A DNA stretch of 64,000 nucleotides from Gammaproteobacteria bacterium (lineage in GTDB: Bacteria; Pseudomonadota; Gammaproteobacteria; Xanthomonadales; Wenzhouxiangellaceae). The stretch lies in NCBI GenBank assembly GCA_021772975.1, contig JAJFKY010000012.1:124001-188000 (forward strand). Direction: 5' to 3'. Under the pieces are notes generated by a model, which was not told where the DNA came from, did no database searches, and was given only the letters and a program-made list of their open reading frames with translations. A program made the position numbers and the translations under genes. Positions 17,932 through 26,479 of the stretch are shown piece after piece; positions within the stretch are counted from its first letter, which is position 1, and every line of letters starts with the position of its first letter.

Positions 17932-18288
17932 AGACTAACCTCCAGTTGGTTCTGGCGCACGTAAGTACGCTGTAGTGTGAGGGAATACAGAGATTTGCAG
18001 GCGGGGTAGTATAATGACACAGGCAACGAACAGCGGCATCAGCACTATACCGATCAATGCTGCCATTACGTATTACTGTTGAACCTGGTTGGTGCAAATC
18101 ACGACTTCAACTTAGCCCAAATCGTCGCGGCTGGCAAGTTGCTGTGAGCATGTTATCAGCACTAGGGAATACGACGGACCCGCCGCATTGGTACAAATTA
18201 ACTGTTTCTTTATCCCTAAACTTACTATACTTACACCATTAACGCTTTACAAAGCGCTTTAAACCTAAAATCTGGAAGTACTTTCAAT
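17932..18288. other. Intergenic region between divergent genes
   Basis: 357 bases between the YdcH gene (minus) and the small secreted-protein gene (plus). It should hold both promoters. A TATACT hexamer lies about 60 bases before the ATG at 18289, but no convincing -35 is seen. A short 61-codon plus-strand frame has no features of a gene. No RNA was recognised. Confidence 0.5.
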
Positions 18289-18660
18289 ATGTTCAAAAAG
18301 TTAGCTTTTGTGATGCTGGTCGCGATTCAGCTGCCCGCATCAGCTGCACTGGTGCTGAACCTGGATGGCCTTGACTATACGGTTCTGACCGCAGTACTCG
18401 ATACCGATGACAATGAGTTGCGCGTCACTACCGGTCTGGACTTACTGTGTACCGGCGGCACGCCTCCGGCCATCGGCAATGTCACTTTGACCTTCGAGCA
18501 GGCGGTACCGGTCTCTTTTGCGCTCGATACCCTGGATCTGGCGCGCGTTATCGGGGTCACTGAAATCAATGCGCTGTCGATCAATCAGAATATTTCCTGT
18601 GCCACCGACCCCGGCGAAGATATCTTCTTCGTGGACGGTTTTGAAACCGAAGACCTTTAG
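18289..18660 (+). CDS. Small secreted protein with C-terminal DGFE tail (123 aa)
   Basis: Unknown function. The signal peptide is MFKKLAFVMLVAIQLPASA, cleaved after ASA at about residue 19. The mature part is about 100 residues of alternating hydrophobic and polar segments typical of a beta-sandwich (VLNLDGLDYTVL, NVTLTFEQAVPVSF), with two cysteines. It ends DIFFVDGFETEDL, matching the tail of the unrelated secreted protein at 3793-5631. It lies about 200 bases upstream of the first pilin on the same strand. A pilus-related job is possible but unsupported beyond position. Confidence 0.7.
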   Translation: MFKKLAFVMLVAIQLPASAALVLNLDGLDYTVLTAVLDTDDNELRVTTGLDLLCTGGTPPAIGNVTLTFEQAVPVSFALDTLDLARVIGVTEINALSINQNISCATDPGEDIFFVDGFETEDL

Positions 18661-18794
18661 CGCTCGTTACCTCACCTGAAACAACCTGAGACTTGCAGAG
18701 CACTCATGAGTATGTGAAAATTTACTCACAAATGTGAACAAGCCTTCCATCGGTGGTGGAAATGTGTATACTGCATATGGGCCTCCACCAGGGA

Positions 18795-18809
18795 TGGCAC
18801 CGAAGTTAG
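18795..18809 (+). promoter_or_regulatory. Candidate sigma54 promoter of the first pilin
   Basis: TGGCAC (18795-18800), five bases, then TTAG (18806-18809). The -24 half is a perfect match to the RpoN consensus; the -12 half has TTAG in place of TTGC. It ends about 54 bases before the pilin ATG. Major pilin genes in several gammaproteobacteria are RpoN-dependent, and rpoN itself is at 47707. The weak -12 element keeps confidence low. Confidence 0.35.
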
Positions 18810-18862
18810 TAAGGGACTTACTTGTTTTTTAACCAGCAACTATGCAAATTTGGAGGTTTTCA

Positions 18863-19318
18863 ATGAAATACCAGCATAAGAACTTGAACCAGCAGGGTTT
18901 TACTCTGATTGAATTGATGATAGTTATCGCGATCCTGGCCATCCTTCTGGCCATCGCGGTACCCGCTTATCAAAACTACTCGGTACGTGCGGAAGTATCT
19001 GAATGTATCAATATCGCTGCTTCCGCCAAACTGGCTGTGGCCGAAACCGCGCAGTCCGATCCAGGCGGTTTGGCTGCAGTCACATTGGCCAATTCAGGCT
19101 ATAACCCAGTTGTAACTAATAATTGTGGTTTGCTCGACATCGCTGGCGGTGGAGTCATCACAGTACCTGTTTTAAGTGCAGGTACCGGTGCTGACGCAGA
19201 CTTCAACTTAGTATTCACGCCTTTGGAAAACGCTGCTGCAAACGCCAGCGCAATTGAATGGGCATGTACCAACACTTCTGGTAATCAAGGCGAAGTACCT
19301 CGCGAGTGCCGTCCGTAA
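18863..19318 (+). CDS. pilA: Type IV pilin, first copy
   Basis: A major-pilin-like subunit of the type IV pilus. A 12-residue basic leader ends in Gly followed by [20 protein letters not shown], the prepilin peptidase site with Glu at +5 and the hydrophobic helix that packs in the fibre core. The C-terminus has a likely disulfide loop between the Cys in EWACTN and the Cys in PRECRP. 151 residues. The start is set at 18863 because GGAGG (18852-18856) precedes it; the in-frame ATG at 18842 lacks such a site and would lengthen the leader unusually. A terminator follows, so this pilin is expressed separately from the second one. Confidence 0.92.
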   Translation: MKYQHKNLNQQGFTLIELMIVIAILAILLAIAVPAYQNYSVRAEVSECINIAASAKLAVAETAQSDPGGLAAVTLANSGYNPVVTNNCGLLDIAGGGVITVPVLSAGTGADADFNLVFTPLENAAANASAIEWACTNTSGNQGEVPRECRP

Positions 19319-19360
19319 TCAGATTATTGGAGCTGACAGTAATTGTTTAGTTTTTAATCT

Positions 19361-19389
19361 AAAAAGCCTCGCACTGCGGGGCTTTTTTT
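19361..19389 (+). terminator. Intrinsic terminator between the two pilins
   Basis: A-tract, stem GCCTCGC/GCGGGGC (one G-U wobble), 3-base loop and seven Ts, located 43 bases after the first pilin stop. It should limit read-through into the second pilin and pilB. Confidence 0.85.
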
Positions 19390-19415
19390 AACGTTGCAAG
19401 GCCAGGGAGGTCAAT

Positions 19416-19856
19416 ATGCATCAACGTTACCCAATGTCTCAGGGCGGTTTTACCCTGATTGAACTGATGATTGTCATTGCCATTCTGGCAATCCTGCTCG
19501 CCATCGCCGTTCCCGCTTATCAGACCTACAATATCCGTGCCCGGGTTTCGGAAGGCATCTATCTGGCAACACCGGTCAAGCAGGCTATCAGCGAGCTTTG
19601 CCAGCAGAGCAGAAACGCCGACATCACAACCGAAACAACTTATAGCTTTACCTCCAGTGCAAATGGTTACGTCGACACAATCACTATATCCGGTGATTGC
19701 GATGCACCCGTTATAAACGTTGCCACCAAAAATACCGGAGCCGCTACCGATCCGTCTTTTGAACTGACCGGCACCTTCGCGACTAGCAATATCAACTGGA
19801 TGTGCAATATTTCCGCGGGTCTGGCTGCTCACTTACCGGCAGGTTGCCGTACCTGA
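19416..19856 (+). CDS. Type IV pilin, second copy
   Basis: A paralogue of the preceding pilin. An 11-residue leader ending in Gly-Gly precedes the cleavage site, and the following 24 or so residues are almost identical to the first pilin. The bodies then diverge: this copy has [19 protein letters not shown] and ends [20 protein letters not shown] with its own C-terminal cysteine loop. 146 residues. GGGAGG lies 5 bases before the ATG. It follows the terminator of the first copy and precedes pilB by about 125 bases. It could be an alternative major pilin or a minor subunit. Confidence 0.9.
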   Translation: MHQRYPMSQGGFTLIELMIVIAILAILLAIAVPAYQTYNIRARVSEGIYLATPVKQAISELCQQSRNADITTETTYSFTSSANGYVDTITISGDCDAPVINVATKNTGAATDPSFELTGTFATSNINWMCNISAGLAAHLPAGCRT

Positions 19857-19981
19857 AGACTTTAAAGTCTCTACTGCGCAATTCGCTTATCTGTAAGCAG
19901 GCGGAATTCGTCAACCTGACGTTAATACTGATAAACTAGTCCAGATGACTGAGTACTGGTATTCCTGAGCAGGTTTGTATT

Positions 19982-21703
19982 ATGTCGACTGATCCAATTC
20001 ATGTAACGTTACTCACAGGCTTGCCGCGCCGGTTGGTCGTTATGGGTTTATTGGACGATGAAGATGCCCGCAACCTGAATGAACAGGCTGCTGAGGCCAA
20101 AAAGTCGATTATCCGTTATCTGCTCGATTCAGCCGTTATTCCTGCTGAAAGCCTGGCAGTCGCGATCGCCAATGAATATGGTGTGCCCGCGGTCGATTTA
20201 TCCGCGCTGGACCTTTCCGAAGCGCCCATTGATATCGTTAAAGAAAGCCTGCTGCGCAAGCACCATGCCATGCCGGTGCTGCGGCGCGACAATATTCTCT
20301 ATGTGGCCTTTGCTGATCCAACGCATGAGGCCGCGGTCAACGATATCGCCTTCAATGCCAACCTGAGTATTCATCCGTTGGTGGCACCCGCCAATCAGGT
20401 CGAGGCAGCCATGGATCAGGCCCTGGAGCAATCCAACGCCATTTTCGACGACCTGGGTGGTGAGGAAGGCCTGGATGAACTCGATTTTGATACCGAGGAG
20501 GATATTGAAAAGCGCCAGGAAGAAGCCAGCGCCTCCATCAGTGATGACAAACCGATCGTCAAATTTGTCAATAAAGTACTGGTTGATGCTATCCGGCGGG
20601 GCGCATCGGATATTCATTTCGAGCCTTACGAAAGCAAATACCGTATCCGATTACGCCTGGACGGGGTGTTAAAAACCATCCTGTCACCACCCAATAAAAT
20701 GGCCCCGAGACTATCTTCGCGGCTTAAAGTCATGTCCAGCCTGGATATCGCTGAGCGCCGCGTACCCCAGGATGGCCGTATTAAACTGAATCTGGGCCGT
20801 GGTTCCATCGACTTTCGTGTCAGCACCTGCCCAACCCTGTTTGGCGAAAAAGTGGTACTGCGTATCCTGGATGGTTCGGTAGCGAAAATGGGCATCGAAA
20901 GTCTGGGGTTTGAACCCAGGCAAGCCGATCAGTTCACCACCGCCATCCAAAAGCCCTATGGCATGATTCTGGTCACCGGCCCGACCGGTTCGGGTAAAAC
21001 GGTGACGTTATACAGCGCATTGAACATTCTGAATGAAGATGGCCGTAACATTTCCACGGTGGAAGATCCGGTGGAAATCCGGGTACCCGGTATTAATCAG
21101 GTCCAGCAAAACACCAAACAGGGCATGACCTTTGCGCGTGCTCTGCGCGCCTTCCTGCGCCAGGACCCGGATATCATCATGGTCGGTGAGATTCGCGACC
21201 TGGAAACCGCGGAGATCGCGATCAAAGCCGCCCAGACCGGTCACCTGGTGTTGTCCACGCTGCATACCAATGATGCTCCGCAAAGTATTACCCGCCTGGT
21301 CAACATGGGTGTACCGGCGTATAACATCACTTCAGCAGTTCATCTGGTCATAGCCCAGCGTCTGGCGCGCCGATTGCATGACTGCAAAGAACACGTTGAA
21401 CTGCCGCCCGAAGCACTGCGTGAAATTGGCTTTAGCGAGGAGGAAATCGCCAGCGAACTGAAAACATTTGCAGCACACGGATGTCCGCAGTGTAACGAAG
21501 GCTATAAAGGCCGCACCGCCATATTTCAGGTAATGCCGATTTCCGAGCAAATGGAACAACTGATCCTGGAAGGTGGCGGCGCCATTGACCTGGCTCACAT
21601 GGCGCGTGATATGGGCTATAACGATTTACGCCGCTCCGCCCTGAACAAAGTCCGTGACGGAATTACCAGCCTGGTTGAAATCAACCGCGTCACAAAAGAA
21701 TGA
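19982..21703 (+). CDS. pilB: Type IV pilus extension ATPase PilB
   Basis: A cytoplasmic hexameric ATPase that powers pilus polymerisation. It has an N-terminal GspE_N-type domain (about 20-170), then the secretion ATPase core with Walker A GPTGSGKT (about 333), the Asp box around ISTVEDPVEI, Walker B PDIIMVGEIRD and the His box TGHLVLSTLHTND. 573 residues is standard. The C-terminal zinc motif normally has two CxxC pairs. Here the second, CPQC, is intact, but the first reads RLHDCKEH with only one Cys. It is followed directly by pilC and pilD. Confidence 0.96.
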   Translation: MSTDPIHVTLLTGLPRRLVVMGLLDDEDARNLNEQAAEAKKSIIRYLLDSAVIPAESLAVAIANEYGVPAVDLSALDLSEAPIDIVKESLLRKHHAMPVLRRDNILYVAFADPTHEAAVNDIAFNANLSIHPLVAPANQVEAAMDQALEQSNAIFDDLGGEEGLDELDFDTEEDIEKRQEEASASISDDKPIVKFVNKVLVDAIRRGASDIHFEPYESKYRIRLRLDGVLKTILSPPNKMAPRLSSRLKVMSSLDIAERRVPQDGRIKLNLGRGSIDFRVSTCPTLFGEKVVLRILDGSVAKMGIESLGFEPRQADQFTTAIQKPYGMILVTGPTGSGKTVTLYSALNILNEDGRNISTVEDPVEIRVPGINQVQQNTKQGMTFARALRAFLRQDPDIIMVGEIRDLETAEIAIKAAQTGHLVLSTLHTNDAPQSITRLVNMGVPAYNITSAVHLVIAQRLARRLHDCKEHVELPPEALREIGFSEEEIASELKTFAAHGCPQCNEGYKGRTAIFQVMPISEQMEQLILEGGGAIDLAHMARDMGYNDLRRSALNKVRDGITSLVEINRVTKE

Positions 21704-21752
21704 CAGAGAATTTGCTATGATTCGTGTCAACCAGCCTGCAAGGATCTAAGCC

Positions 21753-22964
21753 ATGGCAGTTGCCCAAGACCAGATTATTTTTCAATGGGAAGGCACCGAT
21801 AAGCGCGGTGTAAAACTCAAAGGGGAGCGTCAGGCACGTGATCAGAATATGGTCCGTGCGGAGCTTCGCCGCCAGGGCATCAACCCCTCACGCGTCCGCC
21901 GCAAGCCCAAGAGCTATAACATCGGACAACGGGTCAAGGCCAAGGATATTTCCATCTTCAGCCGCCAGATTGCCACCATGCTCAATGCCGGTGTGCCGCT
22001 GGTCCAGGCGCTGGAGATTATCACCACCGCTTCTGAAAACGAGAAGCTGCAGCAATTGTTGACCAAGGTCCGCAGTGACGTCGAATCTGGCGGCACTCTG
22101 GCAGACTCATTGCGCCAACACCCCAAGCACTTTGACGAGCTGTTCTGCAACCTGGTGGACGCCGGTGAAGAAGCCGGGGTATTGGATACCGTGCTGGAAA
22201 CCATTGCCTCCTACAAGGAACGCATTGAATCCATTAAAGGTAAAGTCAACAAGGCCATGTATTACCCTGCCGCCGTGGTGGCCGTGGCGATTGCCGTATC
22301 CGCGTTATTGCTGATCAAGGTTATTCCTCAGTTTGAAGCCATTTTCCAAAGCTTCGGCGCTGATCTGCCTGCCTTCACCCAACTGGTGGTAGGTATGTCA
22401 CGTTCGCTGACCAGTTATGGTTACCTGTATCTGATCGGTATTATCGGCGCGATAGTCGGATTTATCGCGCTACGCAAGCGCTCGCTCAAGTTCAACCATT
22501 TTCTGGACCGAATGTCATTGCGTATACCCATTATCGGAGAAATTCTGCGCAAGGCCGCGCTGGCGCGCTTTGCACGCACCCTGAGTATTACTTTTGCCGC
22601 CGGCGTGCCGCTGGTTGATGCCCTGCGCACCGTTGCCGGCGCTACCGGTAACCAGGTGTTCAAAGAAGCTGTTTTGCGTGTCCGCGAAGACGTGTCCGCC
22701 GGCCACCAACTGCAACTGGCGATGCAGCAGACCAATGTATTTCCCTCCATGGTGGTACAGATGACCGCCATCGGCGAAGAAGCCGGCTCGCTGGACCAAA
22801 TGCTCAACAAAGTGGCTGAATTTTATGAAGAGGAAGTGACCAACGCGGTGGACGCGCTCAGCAGCCTGCTGGAGCCGCTGGTCATTGTGGTGGTGGGCGG
22901 TATGGTGGGCGGCATGGTGGTGGCCATGTATCTGCCTATCTTTAAACTCGCAGCTGTTATTTAA
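21753..22964 (+). CDS. pilC: Type IV pilus inner-membrane platform protein PilC
   Basis: A polytopic inner-membrane protein on which PilB acts to add pilins. It has two GspF-type domains, each with the SRQIATMLNAGVPLVQAL-like opening (about 70 and again near 275 as ARTLSITFAAGVPLVDAL). Three strongly hydrophobic segments lie near residues 170-190, 225-245 and 375-400, the last ending in the typical GGMVVAMYLPIFKLAAVI. 403 residues, normal length. It starts 49 bases after pilB and is presumably in one operon with pilB and pilD. Confidence 0.96.
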   Translation: MAVAQDQIIFQWEGTDKRGVKLKGERQARDQNMVRAELRRQGINPSRVRRKPKSYNIGQRVKAKDISIFSRQIATMLNAGVPLVQALEIITTASENEKLQQLLTKVRSDVESGGTLADSLRQHPKHFDELFCNLVDAGEEAGVLDTVLETIASYKERIESIKGKVNKAMYYPAAVVAVAIAVSALLLIKVIPQFEAIFQSFGADLPAFTQLVVGMSRSLTSYGYLYLIGIIGAIVGFIALRKRSLKFNHFLDRMSLRIPIIGEILRKAALARFARTLSITFAAGVPLVDALRTVAGATGNQVFKEAVLRVREDVSAGHQLQLAMQQTNVFPSMVVQMTAIGEEAGSLDQMLNKVAEFYEEEVTNAVDALSSLLEPLVIVVVGGMVGGMVVAMYLPIFKLAAVI

Positions 22965-22985
22965 TCACTCTGATAAAACATCCAC

Positions 22986-23843
22986 ATGCTTGAGTTATTA
23001 GTGGCGGAGCCGTGGCTGCTTTACCTCGGCACGGTTGCGCTCGGTCTGATTATCGGCAGTTTCCTGAATGTCGTGATCTGGCGCTATCCGCGCCGCCTGA
23101 TGCACGAGTGGAAAACTGAATGTCAGTTATTACTGGAGCAGGAGCCGCCCGGCGATTCCGCCGCCGCGCCACCGGGATTGGTGTGGCCAGCCTCGCACTG
23201 CCCCAAATGTGAAACCCCGCTGAAAGGCTTCGATAATATTCCGGTTATCAGCTATCTATTATTGCGTGGCCGCTGCCGTCAATGCCGGCAAACCATCAGC
23301 TGGCGCTATCCGGTGGTGGAACTGGGCACTGCTTTGCTTAGCCTCATTATCGTGCTGAATTTCGGTCTGACGCCTTATGCCGGATTACTCGTACTGGTTA
23401 CCTGGGTATTAATCGCCCTGACCGGCATCGACATGGATCACCAGATATTGCCTGATCAACTGACCTTGCCGCTGCTTTGGCTGGCGCTGCTTGCCAGCAC
23501 CCTGGAATGGACCCCTGTGACCGCCACCGAAGCCATTATCGGCGCGGCGGCCGGTTATCTGGTGTTGTGGTCAGTGTTTCATGCCTTTCGCATTCTGACC
23601 GGCAAGCACGGCATGGGGCATGGTGACTTCAAACTGCTGGCGGTATTTGGCGCCCTGCTGGGCTGGCAATTGCTGCCTGCGGTGATATTGATTGCCTCGG
23701 CCAGCGGCGCGCTGGTCGGCATTATCTGGTTGACTGTGCGTAACAAAGGCCGTGAAACCCCTATTCCATTTGGACCGTTTCTGGCTATCGGTGGCTGGTC
23801 CGCGCTGTTATGGGGCGATGCATTAAAAAGTTTTTATTTTTAA
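22986..23843 (+). CDS. pilD: Prepilin peptidase and N-methyltransferase PilD
   Basis: An integral-membrane aspartic protease that cleaves prepilins after the leader Gly and methylates the new N-terminal Phe. It likely also serves type II secretion pseudopilins. The N-terminal cytoplasmic loop has the tetracysteine motif CPKC and CRQC (about 73-103). The two catalytic aspartates are in TGIDMDHQILPDQ and the GxGD motif GMGHGDFKLLA. Eight or so hydrophobic helices follow the family pattern. 285 residues. It lies 21 bases downstream of pilC and 39 bases before coaE, the classic pilC-pilD-coaE order. Confidence 0.96.
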   Translation: MLELLVAEPWLLYLGTVALGLIIGSFLNVVIWRYPRRLMHEWKTECQLLLEQEPPGDSAAAPPGLVWPASHCPKCETPLKGFDNIPVISYLLLRGRCRQCRQTISWRYPVVELGTALLSLIIVLNFGLTPYAGLLVLVTWVLIALTGIDMDHQILPDQLTLPLLWLALLASTLEWTPVTATEAIIGAAAGYLVLWSVFHAFRILTGKHGMGHGDFKLLAVFGALLGWQLLPAVILIASASGALVGIIWLTVRNKGRETPIPFGPFLAIGGWSALLWGDALKSFYF

Positions 23844-23882
23844 CCTGTCACCATTTAGAGTATCAGCGCCTCGCCAGACACC

Positions 23883-24512
23883 GTGATCAGCCAACCCAAA
23901 CCCGATATCTTTACCGTGGTTCTGACGGGCGGTGTCGCCAGTGGAAAATCCGCCGCTGCAGAGTTTTTCGCTGAACTGGGCGTGCCCATCATTGATACCG
24001 ATATTATTGCCCGCGAGGTTGTGGCTCCCGACACCAACGGGCTTCGCCAGATCATTGAATTATTTGGCGACCAGGTGCTGACTGCCAATGGCCAATTAAA
24101 TCGCCGCCTGCTGCGCGAAATAATTTTTGCGGATAAGCAAAAACGTCAGCAACTGGAAGCGCTGCTGCATCCGTTAATTGAGCGGGCAGCACTGCAACAG
24201 CTACAAACCTTAGCCAACCAGAGCCCTCCTCCAGCCTACGCCATGATCGCCGTCCCACTGTATGCGGAGACACAAACTTTCCGCTGGGCTGACCGGATAC
24301 TGGTGATTGACGTATCATCACAAACGCAAATAAATCGATTACAGGCCAGAGACCAGATCAACCATGACCTGGCGCGTAAAATGCTGGCAGCACAGACATC
24401 CAGGCAGCAACGTTTGAGCATTGCAGATGATGTGATTGTAAATGAGGGCACACTTGATCAGTTGCGGCAATATTGCCAGCAACAACATCAACAATATCTG
24501 GCTTGTCAGTAG
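23883..24512 (+). CDS. coaE: Dephospho-CoA kinase
   Basis: Catalyses the last step of coenzyme A synthesis, ATP-dependent phosphorylation of dephospho-CoA. The P-loop GGVASGKSAA lies near residue 16. It is followed by GVPIIDTDIIAREVVAP, which binds the acceptor, and by ALLHPLIERAA and VPLYAET, all family markers. The lid region is YRLxARD-like (NRLQARDQI). 209 residues. The start appears to be GTG; no strong Shine-Dalgarno is visible, and co-transcription with pilD is likely. Confidence 0.94.
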   Translation: MISQPKPDIFTVVLTGGVASGKSAAAEFFAELGVPIIDTDIIAREVVAPDTNGLRQIIELFGDQVLTANGQLNRRLLREIIFADKQKRQQLEALLHPLIERAALQQLQTLANQSPPPAYAMIAVPLYAETQTFRWADRILVIDVSSQTQINRLQARDQINHDLARKMLAAQTSRQQRLSIADDVIVNEGTLDQLRQYCQQQHQQYLACQ

Positions 24513-24562
24513 TCGTGCTTTAGCATTGTCTGTTCAGCAATCCGCACAAGTGTTTTTTGTAC

Positions 24563-24597
24563 TTAAGGAACCTCTGATTTAATCAAAAGCTCCTTAA
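24563..24597. repeat. Inverted repeat between convergent coaE and hda
   Basis: Outer arms TTAAGGA and TCCTTAA enclose an inner palindrome TGATTTAATCA. It lies in the 108-base gap between the convergent coaE and hda genes and may form a weak transcript end, but it lacks the GC-rich stem plus T-run of a standard terminator. Confidence 0.4.
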
Positions 24598-24620
24598 CCT
24601 TATCTGACAGCAAAATCACC

Positions 24621-25328
24621 TTAACTGACCGCGCTTCGCTCCAGCAACCGTGAAACCATTGGAATACTGACATAACGCTTTTCTTCCAGAGCCGCCCTGG
24701 CAACAGCCTGTAGCAACTTAATCAGCCGGCCGGTATTCCGCGGGCCATATTTGCTGACATATTCAACCACTTTTTTATCCACCGGCAATGCGTATCTTTG
24801 CAGATACTGTCTGATCAAGACCGGTATATCAGCATCGTCCAGGCCTTTGAGTTTATATTGCTGGCACTTAGCCAGGCGTGAACGCAGGTCAGGCAATTGC
24901 AGTTCTAACTCGTTAACCGGCAAATTGCCGGTAACTATCAACGACTGGTGTTGTTGATGTATACGATTGAGACAGTGAAATACCGATTCCTGCAATACCT
25001 GAGACTGTCCGATGGCATTGATATCATCTATTAACAACAGCTGAGGGGGGGCCAGCTGATCAATCAAAGCCGCTGCGACGGTAGCGCTGCTCAGTGAGAT
25101 ATACCGTGCTTCAACTCCACTGTTTACGGCGCTGTGCATCACCGCCAGCAGCAGGTGCGTCTTGCCGGTTGCTGATGCGCCACTCAGATAATGCCAGCCC
25201 TGTGGTTGACTGGCCAGTTGTCGCAGCATACCGACCAGCATGCGATTCGGCCCGGCGATGTAGTTTTCAAAGTCGGGCGTTATCGGGCCATGCAGATCCA
25301 GCACCTGTTGCTGTGCTTTTTCGGTCAT
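24621..25328 (-). CDS. hda: DnaA regulatory inactivator Hda
   Basis: A DnaA-related AAA+ protein that, with the DNA-loaded sliding clamp, stimulates ATP hydrolysis by DnaA and prevents re-initiation of replication. It contains Walker A SGASATGKTHLL (about 50-61), a Walker B LLLIDDINAI, and the sensor region SRLAKCQQYKL; it lacks the DnaA DNA-binding domain. Near the N-terminus QQVLDLHGP resembles the QLxLPL-type clamp-binding motif of Hda. 235 residues, normal. It lies 15 bases downstream of the AI-2E/PerM gene, a pairing I recall from pseudomonads. Confidence 0.9.
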   Translation of the reverse strand: MTEKAQQQVLDLHGPITPDFENYIAGPNRMLVGMLRQLASQPQGWHYLSGASATGKTHLLLAVMHSAVNSGVEARYISLSSATVAAALIDQLAPPQLLLIDDINAIGQSQVLQESVFHCLNRIHQQHQSLIVTGNLPVNELELQLPDLRSRLAKCQQYKLKGLDDADIPVLIRQYLQRYALPVDKKVVEYVSKYGPRNTGRLIKLLQAVARAALEEKRYVSIPMVSRLLERSAVS

Positions 25329-25343
25329 AGCAAAGCCAACGGC

Positions 25344-26456
25344 CTATTCACCGGTAATAATTTTCGAGGACTCTTCGGCAGGCACCTTGTCAGTGGTATA
25401 CAGACGGCTTTCCAGGTAGCGCTTGTAGGCATGGCGCAGCATGACCATAATCACCGCCGCCAGCGGCAGCGCCAGCAGAACCCCCAGAAAACCAAACAGT
25501 ACGCCACCGGCCATTACCGCAAAGATGACAGCAACCGGATGCAGGCCAATCCGGTCGCCCACCAGCAGGGGCGTAAGCACCATGCCTTCCAGACTTTGAC
25601 CGACAATAAACACCACGCCCACCAATGCCGGATGCAATAAGTCTCCAAACTGCACAATCGCCGCGATCAAGGCACTGATCACACCGATGATGGTACCCAG
25701 ATAGGGCACGATACTGAGCAGACCCGCAATCACCCCGATCAGCAACGCCAGCTTAAGACCCACCAGCCATAACCCGATCACATACATGAAGCCCAGTCCC
25801 AGCATCACCAGCAATTGCCCGCGGATAAATGCACCCAGCACCTTGTCGGATTCGCTCGCCAGCTGATTAACCGTGGCCTGCATTGACCTGGGAATCAGGC
25901 TGCGGATGTTATCTACCAATACATCCCAGTCACGCAGCAGATAAAAAGTCACCACCGGTATCAGGGTTATGTTCACCAGCCAGCTAACCAGCACCAGCCC
26001 ACTTTTGGAGAGTGAATCCAACACCGTTTTGGCAATCCCACCGGCACTGCGCCAATGTTCCTGGATCAGACCGAGCAACTCATCGGACTCAGGCAGAGTC
26101 AAGTCGATGCTCAACCGGCTGGCGACCCACGGCATGGCGGTTTCACGCAACCAGGCAAAATAATCCGGTAACCGCTGAATCAGATAATTCAACTGATTCT
26201 CCAGCAGCGGTATAAAACCCAGCAGCAGCAATACCAGGATCAGCGTCATCAGGGTAAATACAATAACAACCGCCACACTGCGGCTTAGCCTGAATTTTTC
26301 CAGCCGGTCGACCAGCGGATCACCCAGATAAGCCAATAATGCGCTGACAGCGAACGGCGTAAGGATCGGCGCCAGCAACCAGATTATCCAGCCGGTCAAC
26401 ACTGCAAACAGCAGCCATGGCCAATGATCCCAGCCCGATCGATAGTCAGTTTTCAT
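25344..26456 (-). CDS. AI-2E family transporter (PerM-like permease)
   Basis: An integral inner-membrane protein of the AI-2E/PerM family. About eight hydrophobic segments are seen, with the family's central amphipathic region (residues about 90-165) between the first helices and the conserved C-terminal core. Markers include LIPVVTFYLLRDWD, GLLSIVPYLGTIIGV and GQSLEGMVLTPLLVGDRIGLHP. 370 residues. Substrate is unknown; family members have been linked to autoinducer export or ion antiport, and nothing here distinguishes these. Co-directional with hda and the phosphatidyltransferase gene. Confidence 0.9.
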   Translation of the reverse strand: MKTDYRSGWDHWPWLLFAVLTGWIIWLLAPILTPFAVSALLAYLGDPLVDRLEKFRLSRSVAVVIVFTLMTLILVLLLLGFIPLLENQLNYLIQRLPDYFAWLRETAMPWVASRLSIDLTLPESDELLGLIQEHWRSAGGIAKTVLDSLSKSGLVLVSWLVNITLIPVVTFYLLRDWDVLVDNIRSLIPRSMQATVNQLASESDKVLGAFIRGQLLVMLGLGFMYVIGLWLVGLKLALLIGVIAGLLSIVPYLGTIIGVISALIAAIVQFGDLLHPALVGVVFIVGQSLEGMVLTPLLVGDRIGLHPVAVIFAVMAGGVLFGFLGVLLALPLAAVIMVMLRHAYKRYLESRLYTTDKVPAEESSKIITGE

Positions 26457-26479
26457 AGCTATGATTCATGCCAATATGA

